Below, piece after piece: positions 1-6,552 of a DNA stretch of 7,421 nucleotides. Location: contig NVXA01000002.1 of assembly GCA_002746395.1 (NCBI GenBank), positions 234,041 through 241,461 on the forward strand, in the 5' to 3' direction. This DNA comes from Paracoccaceae bacterium. GTDB lineage: Bacteria; Pseudomonadota; Alphaproteobacteria; Rhodobacterales; Rhodobacteraceae. A program made the position numbers and the translations under genes. Below the pieces are notes generated by a model. That model was given only the letters and a program-made list of their open reading frames with translations. It had not been told where the DNA came from and did not search any database. The number at the start of each line of letters is the position of its first letter. The stretch's first letter is position 1.

Positions 1-836
1 TCAAAACCTGCCTTATAGGCAATGCGGAAATCATGGCGTTTGCCCGTGATGATCATATCGTCATCGCGGTCATAGCGCATTTTGGCCGGACGGTTCAGAC
101 GCATCGCCACGACAGCAGACGCGACCGCCAGTGAATTACCCTGACTTTCCTTGCCACCGAAACCACCGCCCATACGGCGGGTTTCAACGCGCACGGCGTT
201 CATGGGGATACCCAAGGCCTCGGCCACTTTGTGCTGGATTTCGGTGGGGTGCTGGGTTGAGGAATGCACCAGCACGTCGCCCTCGTTGGGCTGCGCCGAT
301 GCGGCTTGGCCTTCAAGATAGAAGTGTTCCTGACCGCCGATTTCCATACTGCCTTCAACTTGGTGATCGGAGGTCGCCATCGCGCCCTCCGCATCGCCGT
401 TCTGGAAGGTCATCGCCTCTTCAAACTTGCTGTCTGCGGCCATGGCGTCATCTATGGTTAACAATGCTGGCAGTTCTTCGTACTCGATTTCGCCAAGTTG
501 CGCCGCTAGTCGCGCCGCGCGGTGGCTTGTTGCCACGACGAGGAAAATAGGTTGGCCGACAAAATGCACCGTTCCCGTGGCCAGCATCGGTTCGTCATGA
601 GCCGCAGGGGAAACATCGTTTTCAGCCGGAAGATCGGCGGCGGTTAACACGTCGATAACACCTTCGGCGGCGCGCACGGCATCGAGGTTAACGGATGTTA
701 AACGCGCATGCGCCACGGTGGATAGGCCAAACGCCAGATGCACGGGATCAGCCAGCGGGATATCATCGGTATAACGCGCGACGCCTGAAACATGGATCGG
801 GCCGCTGTCGTGCGGGTTTGGTTTGGAAACGCTCAT
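1..836 (-). CDS. xdhB: Xanthine dehydrogenase, molybdopterin-binding subunit XdhB (N-terminal 278 residues; C-terminus beyond window)
   Basis: Large subunit of bacterial xanthine dehydrogenase, which carries the molybdenum cofactor and oxidises hypoxanthine and xanthine to urate in the cytoplasm as an (XdhA-XdhB)2 complex. The minus-strand frame is open without a stop from ATG at 836 to the window edge. The N-terminus (MSVSKPNPHDSGPIHVSG) is followed by a VARYTDDIPL segment typical of the first aldehyde oxidase/xanthine dehydrogenase domain (roughly residues 18-125). The molybdopterin-binding domain follows, with GGQEHFYLE at about residues 167-175 and MGGGFGGKE starting at residue 222, both family hallmarks. 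The family is about 770-780 aa, so about a third is visible. The start is fixed by a purine-rich ribosome site (AGGGAGGGG, 851-843, 6 nt upstream, inside the end of xdhA) and by an ATGA overlap with the xdhA stop. That overlap suggests translational coupling and equal subunit supply. Subunit identity is nearly certain; substrate preference is inferred from the uraH neighbour. Confidence 0.95.
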   Translation of the reverse strand, partial: MSVSKPNPHDSGPIHVSGVARYTDDIPLADPVHLAFGLSTVAHARLTSVNLDAVRAAEGVIDVLTAADLPAENDVSPAAHDEPMLATGTVHFVGQPIFLVVATSHRAARLAAQLGEIEYEELPALLTIDDAMAADSKFEEAMTFQNGDAEGAMATSDHQVEGSMEIGGQEHFYLEGQAASAQPNEGDVLVHSSTQHPTEIQHKVAEALGIPMNAVRVETRRMGGGFGGKESQGNSLAVASAVVAMRLNRPAKMRYDRDDDMIITGKRHDFRIAYKAGF

Positions 837-2242
837 GCCGCGCCCCTCCCTACAATTCGGGTTTCGCTTAAGGGGTTGGTGCTTTCGTGGAAATACCGGC
901 GCAAAAGGTTTTCTGCGGTACGAAGGCGGTATTCAGCCGTGCCGCGCACGTCTTTGATCGGGGTGTAATCCTGAGCGAAGGCTTCGCAAGCGGTGTTCAC
1001 GGTGGCTTCCGTCCATGGCTGGCCGATCAGCGCGGCCTCCACCTGTGTTGCGCGTTGCGGCATGGCGGCCATACCGCCAAATGCGATGCGCGCGGCGGTA
1101 ACTGTGCCGCCCTCAACGGTAATATTGAACGCCGCGTTCAGCGCCGAAATATCCTGATCGAAACGCTTGGAGATTTTGTAAACGGCCAAGGTGTCAGGTT
1201 GCGTTGGAATGAACAGGCTTTCGACAAATTCGCCCGCTTCGCGGTCTTGCTTGCCATAAGAGATATAGAAATCCTCCAACAGGATTTCGCGCCGCGATGC
1301 CCCGCGCCGCAATGTGAGCGTCGCGCCAAGCGCGATCAGCGGCGGCGGGCTGTCGCCAATGGGGGAGCCGTTGGCGATGTTTCCGCCAATCGTCGCGGAG
1401 TTTCGCACCTGAACGGAACCATACCGGCGTAGCATCTCGGCAAAATCAGGGTGGCGATCAATCATCGCGCCGCGCACGCGGGCAACGGTGACGCCAGCGC
1501 CAATGCGAATGCCAGCGTCGGTGGTTTCGATGTTCTGTAAACCCTCCAAACGATGCACGAACACGGTTGGCAGAAGGTTTCGCATAAGTTTGGTGACCCA
1601 GAGGCCAAGATCCGTCGCGCCGCCAACAATCGTCGCATCGGGGTTTTCGGCGTACCAATCGGCAAAACTATCGAGCGTTGCAGGCAGGAACGCGCCCTCC
1701 AGCGTAATATCGCCGCCAGCCATTGCGGCAAGCCGGTCGCCCTCGTCCGTCAACCAATCGGGTTGAGGTTGCTTGGCCGCACTTTCAGCCGCGCGAATGA
1801 TGGGCGCGTACCCCGTGCAGCGGCACAAGTTCCCCGCCAGCACATCGTCAAAATCCTGCCGCCCGTCGCGGTGTGCGGTGTACATCGACATCACGAACCC
1901 CGGCGTGCAAAACCCGCATTGGGAGCCGTGAAAATCGACCAACGCCTGTTGCACGGGATGCAAACGGCCATCAGGGGCGGAAATACCCTCAACTGTGCGC
2001 ACAGATTTGCCGTGAAGTTGCGGCAAAAACAGAATGCACGCGTTCAGCGCACGGTGGGTCAGACGCCCGCCTTCAAGGGCCGCGATGGATACCGTGCATG
2101 CGCCGCAATCCCCCTCGTTACAGCCTTCTTTCGTGCCTTTCAGCGCGCGGGTTTCCCGCAGGAAATCCAGCAGCGTTTCGGTTGGGTTCGGATTGTCCAG
2201 AACCACATCATCGCCGTTAAGAAGGAAACGTATCTGCCCCAT
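833..2242 (-). CDS. xdhA: Xanthine dehydrogenase small subunit XdhA (2x[2Fe-2S] and FAD)
   Basis: Electron-transfer subunit of xanthine dehydrogenase. It passes electrons from the molybdenum site on XdhB through two [2Fe-2S] clusters to FAD and NAD+. It has 469 residues, close to the Rhodobacter capsulatus XdhA length. Visible domains: a plant-ferredoxin-type cluster domain at residues 1-80 (C41, C46, C49, C69), a helical second cluster domain at about 85-160 (C109, C112, C140, C142), and an FAD-binding domain from about 185 with IVGGATDLG (205-213) and the GSVQVRNSATIGGNIANGSP segment from residue 275. The CO dehydrogenase flavoprotein C-terminal domain (KISKRFDQDISALNAAF, about 356-372) completes it. 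All eight cluster cysteines are present. ATG is preceded by AGGGG with a 6-nt spacer (2253-2249) and shares its A with the uraH TAA stop (TAATG). The TGA overlaps the xdhB ATG. A CO dehydrogenase or aldehyde dehydrogenase is less likely, because those usually have the FeS and FAD domains on separate proteins. Confidence 0.96.
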   Translation of the reverse strand: MGQIRFLLNGDDVVLDNPNPTETLLDFLRETRALKGTKEGCNEGDCGACTVSIAALEGGRLTHRALNACILFLPQLHGKSVRTVEGISAPDGRLHPVQQALVDFHGSQCGFCTPGFVMSMYTAHRDGRQDFDDVLAGNLCRCTGYAPIIRAAESAAKQPQPDWLTDEGDRLAAMAGGDITLEGAFLPATLDSFADWYAENPDATIVGGATDLGLWVTKLMRNLLPTVFVHRLEGLQNIETTDAGIRIGAGVTVARVRGAMIDRHPDFAEMLRRYGSVQVRNSATIGGNIANGSPIGDSPPPLIALGATLTLRRGASRREILLEDFYISYGKQDREAGEFVESLFIPTQPDTLAVYKISKRFDQDISALNAAFNITVEGGTVTAARIAFGGMAAMPQRATQVEAALIGQPWTEATVNTACEAFAQDYTPIKDVRGTAEYRLRTAENLLRRYFHESTNPLSETRIVGRGAA

Positions 2243-2589
2243 TAGCTGCCCCTGTATGTTGAATAGCCAAATGCCGATAGCAACAGCGGCACATGGTAGT
2301 GGGTATCTTCGGCAATGCCAAAGCGCAGCGGGATGACGTTGAGGAATTTCGGCGATGGCAGGTCTTGGCCAGTGCCGTCCAGATAATCGCCTGCGTGAAA
2401 TACAAGTTCGTATTCGCCAAAGGCAAAGGCATCCAGATCAAGCAGTGGCGCATCGCAGCGGCCATCGCTGTTGGTTACCGTTTCCAGCAGCTTTTCGCGG
2501 TTTTCACCCAAACGATATAGTTCAATGCGTAAACCTTGCGCAGGTTTTCCCAGCCCGGTGTCGAGCACATGCGTCGTAAGACGTCCCAT
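2242..2589 (-). CDS. uraH: 5-hydroxyisourate hydrolase (transthyretin-like family)
   Basis: Hydrolyses 5-hydroxyisourate, the unstable product of urate oxidation, to OHCU in the cytoplasmic ureide branch of purine degradation. The protein has 115 residues, the usual size for the family. It shows the family marks: [10 protein letters not shown] at the N-terminus (H7), the conserved Arg in [11 protein letters not shown] (R44), the HYHVPLLLS strand (H97, H99) and the C-terminal YRGS tetrapeptide (112-115) that separates HIU hydrolases from vertebrate transthyretins. There is no signal peptide, so cytosolic action is expected. The ATG at 2589 is chosen because the family begins at this point and GGGGAAG lies just upstream (2598-2592). 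An in-frame TTG at 2622 would add 11 residues ([11 protein letters not shown]) with no family counterpart and would place the start inside an inverted repeat. It is the first visible gene of the operon and its TAA overlaps the xdhA ATG. The function is confidently assigned from the intact motifs. Confidence 0.94.
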   Translation of the reverse strand: MGRLTTHVLDTGLGKPAQGLRIELYRLGENREKLLETVTNSDGRCDAPLLDLDAFAFGEYELVFHAGDYLDGTGQDLPSPKFLNVIPLRFGIAEDTHYHVPLLLSAFGYSTYRGS

Positions 2590-2706
2590 AACTTCCCCAT
2601 TTTTTGATTCTTGTGCAATCAAGCCTTAGTGCGGCGAATTGGGCAAGGTATATTTCACACCATTCCCCCTCTTTATCCGAACGATGGGCTGGGCTAACTT
2701 GACAGG
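2590..2706. promoter_or_regulatory. Divergent intergenic region between uraH and dnaE
   Basis: These 117 bp separate the divergently read uraH and dnaE and must hold a start signal for each unless transcription enters from elsewhere. An AT-rich TATATT at 2649-2654 (TATACC on the other strand, 2652-2647) is the best -10-like element, but no convincing TTGACA-like -35 box stands at 16-18 bp on either side, so exact promoters cannot be placed. The segment also holds the dyad in front of uraH and the short dnaE leader. Confidence 0.4.
2604..2622. promoter_or_regulatory. Inverted repeat upstream of uraH, possible operator
   Basis: TTGATT (2604-2609) and AATCAA (2617-2622) form a perfect 6-bp dyad around a 7-bp spacer. 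A second offset dyad (CTTG 2610-2613 with CAAG 2620-2623) overlaps it. The repeat lies 15-33 bp upstream of the uraH ATG, where a bound repressor or a LysR/GntR-type regulator could control the purine operon. No regulator gene is in the window, so the binding protein is unknown and the role is inference. Confidence 0.35.
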
Positions 2707-5700
2707 ATGAAAAACACTCCCCGATTCATTCACCTTCGCGTGCATTCCGCTTATTCTTTGCTGGAAGGCGCGATTCCCCTTAAAAAATTGCCGCAAATGT
2801 GCACGGACTGGCATATGCCTGCTGTGGCGGTTACGGATTCGGGGAACCTGTTCGGGGCGCTGGAATTTTCGGAAACGGCGTCGAAAGCGGGGATTCAACC
2901 AATTATCGGGTGCCAGTTTCAACTAAAGTTTGAAACTGCTTCAAGGCCCGGAGATCGCGACCCTGCGCCCAAAGCCATCGTTTTGCTGGCGCAGAATGAG
3001 CGCGGCTATGAAAACCTGATGAAGCTGAACAGTTGTAATTTTCTGGAATGCGGCGACGAGTTGCCCCATATCACCATGGCGCAGCTGTCGAAACACGCCG
3101 ACGGGTTGATTTGTTTGACGGGTGGCTCGCTTGGCCCCGTCGGGCAATTGTTGCAAGACGGGCAGAAAGACAAAGCGCGGCTTTTGGTGGAGCATTTCCA
3201 ACGCTTGTTCCCTGATCGCCTGTATATGGAAATCCAGCGTCACCCAACGGGGGAAAGCAACCGCACGCCTGCGGAAAATGCGACCGAGCCGGGGTTCGTG
3301 CAGCTTGCCTATGACCTGAACATTCCGCTGGTTGCGACCAACGATGTGTATTTCCCCAAACGCGAAATGTACGCCGCGCACGATGCGCTGATCTGCATTG
3401 CGGAAGGCGCTTATGTTGACCAGCAAGAACCGCGCCGCCAGCTAACGCCCGAGCATTACTTCAAAACGCCCGAAGAGATGGACGTGCTGTTTTCGGATTT
3501 ACCGGAGGCCATCGCGAACACCATAGAGATAGCCCAACGCTGCGCGTTCAAAGCGTACCTGCGCGACCCGATCCTGCCGAAATTCGCCGATAACGAAGTC
3601 CAAGCCTTGCGCGATCTGGCACATGAGGGGCTGAAAGCCCGCCTCGCCGTTATTCCCCATGCGGTCAGCGTTAAGGAATACGAGGAACGCTTGGATTTCG
3701 AACTGAACGTGATCGAGAATATGGGCTTCCCCGGGTATTTCCTGATCGTGGCGGATTTCATTCACTGGGCCAAGGAACAAAACATTCCGGTTGGTCCGGG
3801 TCGTGGGTCCGGTGCGGGGTCCTTGGTGGCGTATTCGTTAACGATTACCGACCTTGACCCTTTGCGATATTCCTTGCTGTTCGAGCGGTTCTTGAACCCC
3901 GAGCGTGTCTCTATGCCCGATTTCGATATCGACTTTTGCATGGATCGCCGCGAAGAGGTTATCCAGTATGTGCAGCAGAAATATGGGCGCGATAAGGTGG
4001 CGCAGATTATTACGTTCGGGGCGTTGCTGTCCAAGGCCGCGGTGCGTGACATTGGCCGTGTGTTGCAGATGCCTTATATGCAGGTAGACCGGATTTCCAA
4101 ACTGATCCCTGTGGATGGCGTTAAGCCCGTGTCCATTGCCCAAGCCCTGCAAGACGAGCCGCGCCTAAAGGAAATGGCCCGCGACGAAGAGGTCGTGGCG
4201 CGATTGCTGGAATACGCGCAACAGGTTGAAGGGTTGCTGCGGAATGCCTCCACCCACGCGGCGGGGGTTGTGATTGGCGATCGGCCACTGGACGAGTTGG
4301 TACCGCTTTATCAGGACCCCAGATCGGACATGCCTGCCACGCAGTTCAATATGAAATGGGTAGAACCGGCGGGGTTGGTGAAATTCGACTTCTTGGGATT
4401 GAAAACCCTGACCGTCATTCAAAACGCGCTGGATTTGCTGAAACTGCGCGACATTAACATCGACATCGGGGCGATACCGCTGGACGATGAGAAAACGTAT
4501 GAACTCTACGCCTCGGCCAAGACGGTGGCGGTGTTTCAGGTGGAAAGCTCCGGCATGATGGATGCGCTGAAGCGTATGCAGCCCAATTGTATCGAGGATA
4601 TCATCGCGCTGGTGGCGCTGTACCGCCCCGGCCCGATGGAAAACATTCCGAAGTTCTGTGACGTGAAGAATGACCGCGACACACGCGATTTATTGCACCC
4701 CTCCATCGACCATCTTCTGGATGAAACGCAGGGCATTATTGTTTACCAGGAACAGGTGATGCAGATCGCGCAGGAAATGGCGGGATATACCCTTGGCGGC
4801 GCGGATATGTTGCGCCGTGCGATGGGTAAAAAGATCAAAGAAGCGATGGATGCGGAGCGCCCGAAATTCAACAAAGGTGCTGCCGAAAACGGCGTGGACG
4901 AGGCCAAAGCGACCGAGGTTTTCGACCTTCTGGAAAAATTCGCCAACTACGGTTTCAATAAATCGCACGCGGCGGCTTACGCCGTGGTTTCGTACCAGAC
5001 GGCATGGCTAAAGGCGAACCATCCGGTGGAATTCATGGCCGGAGTGATGAACTGCGATATCCACCTGACGGACAAGCTGGCGGTTTATTCCGACGAAGTT
5101 CGCAAAAAGGTGGAACGCGGCGGTCTGGGGATTGAAATCATCCCCCCTTGCGTCAATCGCTCCCGCGCGGCGTTCAGTGTGAAAGACGGCAAGGTTGTCT
5201 ATGGCATGGGCGGCTTGAAAAACGTCGGTAGCGAGGCGATGAAGCTGATTACCGTGGCCCGTGACGAGGGCGGAACCTTCAAAGACCTGTTCGATTTTGC
5301 ACGCCGTGTTGATCTGAAACGGGTCGGGAAACGCCCCTTGGAAATGCTGGCGCGCTCCGGCGGCTTTGACCAGCTGGATGGCAATCGGCGCAAGGTTCTG
5401 GAAAGTATTGATAAGCTGGTGGCCTATTCGGCGGCCTGTAATGACGCCAAGAATTCGAACCAAAGCAGCCTGTTTGGCGACAGCGGCGATGACCTGCCAC
5501 CCCCTCGCCTGCCCATGCCCGAAGACTGGGAGGCGTTGGAGCGCTTGACGCAAGAACACACCGCCTTCGGGTTCTACCTGACGGGCCACCCGCTGGATGA
5601 TTACATGCCCGCCCTGAAACGGGAGCGCGTTCTGACGTTGGAGGAAGTGACCAAAAAGGCGGAGGGGCGCAAAGTTGGCACCAAGATGGCCGGCACGATT

Positions 5701-6171
5701 TCGTCCGTGCAAATCCGCAAATCGGCGCGCGGCAACCGTTTTGCCTTTATCGCGCTGTCAGACCCGACAGGGCATTTCGAGGTGACGGTTTTCGCCGATG
5801 TTCTGGAAGCCGCACAAGAGATTTTGAAATCCGGTGAAAACGTGGTGATGCCGATCGAGGCAGACATGGAAGGCGGGCAGTTAAAACTGCTGGCGCGGGG
5901 TTTTCAGTCGATTGATATGGCGGTGGCGAATACGGCCTCGGTAGGGTTGCGGGTGTTCCTGAACGATGCGGAGGCCGTGCCGTCCGTTGCGACAAGGCTG
6001 CTGGCCAACGATGCAGGGCGCGCGATGAAAGGGCCGGTGAATATCGTACTGGTCCACCCCGATTTGCCCGGCGAGGTAGAAATAACCCTGCCCGACGATT
6101 ACGCCATCAACGCAAAGATCAAAGGCGCGATTAAGCATATCGGCGGCGTGATGCGGGTGGAGGAGTTTTGA
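2707..6171 (+). CDS. dnaE: DNA polymerase III subunit alpha (DnaE1-type)
   Basis: Catalytic subunit of the replicative polymerase, extending DNA 5'->3' in the replisome with the beta clamp and clamp loader. At 1154 residues it matches the E. coli-type DnaE. The N-terminal PHP domain (about 6-275) starts HLRVHSAYSLLEG (H9, R11, H13); the Arg replacing a PHP histidine is as in E. coli and suggests a non-catalytic PHP, with proofreading by a separate DnaQ. The polymerase core has GPGRGSGAGS (363-372), the catalytic PDFDIDF with D405 and D407, the third aspartate in KFDFLGL (D561), YRPGPME (639-645) and NYGFNKSHAAAY (747-758). Helix-hairpin-helix sequence lies at about 820-905. QSSLF (919-923) fits the internal clamp-binding pentapeptide, and an OB fold spans about 996-1070. 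The frame is closed by TAA at 2695, so ATG 2707 is the only start that keeps the PHP motif, although its AGG lies directly against the ATG. It is not the DnaE2/ImuC mutasome form, given the clamp motif and the lack of imuA/imuB neighbours. Confidence 0.98.
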   Translation: MKNTPRFIHLRVHSAYSLLEGAIPLKKLPQMCTDWHMPAVAVTDSGNLFGALEFSETASKAGIQPIIGCQFQLKFETASRPGDRDPAPKAIVLLAQNERGYENLMKLNSCNFLECGDELPHITMAQLSKHADGLICLTGGSLGPVGQLLQDGQKDKARLLVEHFQRLFPDRLYMEIQRHPTGESNRTPAENATEPGFVQLAYDLNIPLVATNDVYFPKREMYAAHDALICIAEGAYVDQQEPRRQLTPEHYFKTPEEMDVLFSDLPEAIANTIEIAQRCAFKAYLRDPILPKFADNEVQALRDLAHEGLKARLAVIPHAVSVKEYEERLDFELNVIENMGFPGYFLIVADFIHWAKEQNIPVGPGRGSGAGSLVAYSLTITDLDPLRYSLLFERFLNPERVSMPDFDIDFCMDRREEVIQYVQQKYGRDKVAQIITFGALLSKAAVRDIGRVLQMPYMQVDRISKLIPVDGVKPVSIAQALQDEPRLKEMARDEEVVARLLEYAQQVEGLLRNASTHAAGVVIGDRPLDELVPLYQDPRSDMPATQFNMKWVEPAGLVKFDFLGLKTLTVIQNALDLLKLRDINIDIGAIPLDDEKTYELYASAKTVAVFQVESSGMMDALKRMQPNCIEDIIALVALYRPGPMENIPKFCDVKNDRDTRDLLHPSIDHLLDETQGIIVYQEQVMQIAQEMAGYTLGGADMLRRAMGKKIKEAMDAERPKFNKGAAENGVDEAKATEVFDLLEKFANYGFNKSHAAAYAVVSYQTAWLKANHPVEFMAGVMNCDIHLTDKLAVYSDEVRKKVERGGLGIEIIPPCVNRSRAAFSVKDGKVVYGMGGLKNVGSEAMKLITVARDEGGTFKDLFDFARRVDLKRVGKRPLEMLARSGGFDQLDGNRRKVLESIDKLVAYSAACNDAKNSNQSSLFGDSGDDLPPPRLPMPEDWEALERLTQEHTAFGFYLTGHPLDDYMPALKRERVLTLEEVTKKAEGRKVGTKMAGTISSVQIRKSARGNRFAFIALSDPTGHFEVTVFADVLEAAQEILKSGENVVMPIEADMEGGQLKLLARGFQSIDMAVANTASVGLRVFLNDAEAVPSVATRLLANDAGRAMKGPVNIVLVHPDLPGEVEITLPDDYAINAKIKGAIKHIGGVMRVEEF

Positions 6172-6185
6172 GGGAATTAGCCACG

Positions 6186-6217
6186 AAAAAAACGGCGTTC
6201 GGGTGAAACCCGCGCCG
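6186..6217 (-). terminator. Rho-independent terminator acting on minus-strand transcription
   Basis: Read on the minus strand, CGGCG and CGGGT (6217-6208) pair with ACCCG and CGCCG (6204-6193) around a 3-nt TTC loop, with a 2-nt bulge in the second arm. The stem totals about 10 bp, almost all G-C, and is followed at once by seven T residues (6192-6186). This is the classic intrinsic terminator layout. On the plus strand the hairpin is preceded by A7 and has no T run after it, so it does not terminate dnaE in the usual way. It stands 336 nt past the hydrolase stop codon, which implies minus-strand transcription across the gap. Confidence 0.7.
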
Positions 6218-6290
6218 GATGGTGATTGTGATGCTCGGGGAGGTCGCTTTGACCATAATTTCGGCGATCCGGTTTAAAGATTGCCTCTTG

Positions 6291-6470
6291 CTGACCGAGG
6301 TCAGATTTACCGCGCTAAAGACCCATCCCTAAGCTGTTGCCTGCAAATGCCGGTTGTGAAGCGGCGCAACGAATGAGCAGTTTAGTGTCTTGATGTTGCG
6401 TGCCACCGCAACGGGTATTCAAAATGCTTTAGCGCGATAAACCTACGGGGTGTTAACCCGCCTCGCTCAG
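6291..6470. ncRNA. Candidate structured RNA (nested inverted repeats, three-way junction)
   Basis: Paired segments found by eye, outside in: 6291-6300 with 6461-6470 (10 bp, one mismatch); 6306-6320 with 6427-6441 (15 bp, TTTACCGCGCTAAAG against CTTTAGCGCGATAAA, one non-Watson-Crick pair); ACCC 6321-6324 with GGGT 6413-6416. Inside these lie an arm (6329-6335 with 6379-6385, GTTGC 6336-6340 with GCAAC 6366-6370, GCCG 6349-6352 with CGGC 6362-6365) and a separate hairpin GTTGCG-TGCCAC-CGCAAC (6395-6412). The result is a long closing stem and a three-way junction. Strand is unresolved. The odd pair in the 15-bp stem becomes G-U on the minus strand, whereas the odd pair in the arm becomes G-U on the plus strand. 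The T7 terminator downstream favours minus. I recognise no known family: it lacks the SRP RNA core motif and is not next to zapA or the 5-formyl-THF cyclo-ligase gene, where 6S RNA usually sits. It could also be a palindromic repeat element. Confidence 0.35.
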
Positions 6471-6478
6471 TGCTGACC

Positions 6479-6511
6479 GTTATACGCGGGAATGGTTAAT
6501 AAATGGTTTAA
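6479..6511 (-). promoter_or_regulatory. TTAA-type CtrA-like box upstream of a TATAAC element
   Basis: On the minus strand TTAAACCATTTATTAACC (6511-6494) holds two TTAA cores, each followed by an (A)CCAT element. It resembles the CtrA recognition sequence of alphaproteobacteria, except that the spacing is 8 bp where the consensus TTAA-N7-TTAA has 7. A TATAAC hexamer (6484-6479) lies downstream, so the box covers the -35 position, as at CtrA-activated promoters. A start near 6472 would feed directly into the structured block and the terminator. The assignment is weak because the spacing is off and such motifs are common in AT-rich gaps. Confidence 0.25.
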
Positions 6512-6531
6512 TTGGGGGCAAATGTTGGAAC

Positions 6532-6552
6532 GGTGCGCGGGGACCGCACACC
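6532..6552 (-). terminator. Hairpin directly after the hydrolase stop codon
   Basis: On the minus strand GGTGTGCG (6552-6545) pairs with CGCGCACC (6539-6532) around GTCCC, giving 8 bp including one G-U pair. That pair would be a C-A mismatch on the plus strand, so the hairpin belongs to the minus-strand transcript. It begins at the base after the TAG stop. No uninterrupted T run follows (GTTCCAACATTT), so it may be a weak terminator or a 3'-end stabilising stem rather than an efficient intrinsic terminator. Confidence 0.4.

Larger units (their letters stand above)
6172..6552. other. 381-bp non-coding gap between convergent dnaE and hydrolase genes
   Basis: No reading frame here has coding character or a recognisable product. 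The stretch holds several structured elements listed separately: a minus-strand terminator-like hairpin near the dnaE stop, a block of nested inverted repeats (6291-6470), a small hairpin GGTC-GCTTT-GACC (6242-6254), a TTAA-type motif with a TATAAC box (6479-6511) and a hairpin directly after the hydrolase stop. There is no clear plus-strand intrinsic terminator for dnaE, because none of the hairpins is followed by a T run on that strand. Confidence 0.7.

Noticed and set aside
131..550. Plus-strand open frame of 139 codons
   Set aside because: It lies antisense to xdhB, whose minus-strand frame is continuous and carries conserved molybdopterin motifs; the plus-strand translation is Arg/Pro-rich and low in character.
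1553..2245. Plus-strand open frame of 230 codons
   Set aside because: It is antisense to xdhA, which has all eight FeS cysteines and FAD motifs; the plus-strand product resembles no family I recognise and follows high-GC shadow coding.
2590..2622. TTG start adding 11 residues to uraH
   Set aside because: The family starts at [11 protein letters not shown], the ATG has a GGGGAAG site just upstream, and the extra residues overlap an inverted repeat.
5008..5712. Minus-strand open frame of 234 codons
   Set aside because: It is a shadow of dnaE, which is intact in the plus frame through this stretch.
2707..6171. DnaE2/ImuC error-prone polymerase
   Set aside because: Length, the QSSLF clamp motif, the E. 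coli-like PHP start and the absence of imuA/imuB neighbours fit the replicative DnaE1.
6193..6217. Intrinsic terminator for dnaE on the plus strand
   Set aside because: The hairpin is well placed after the dnaE stop, but no T run follows on the plus strand; the A7 before it makes it a minus-strand terminator.
6291..6470. Known housekeeping RNA (6S, SRP, tmRNA, RNase P)
   Set aside because: No SRP core motif is present, there is no tRNA-like tmRNA end, and the block is too short for RNase P. The fold has some general similarity to 6S (closing stem, side hairpin, terminal arm), but the gene context is not that of 6S and I cannot match conserved bases.
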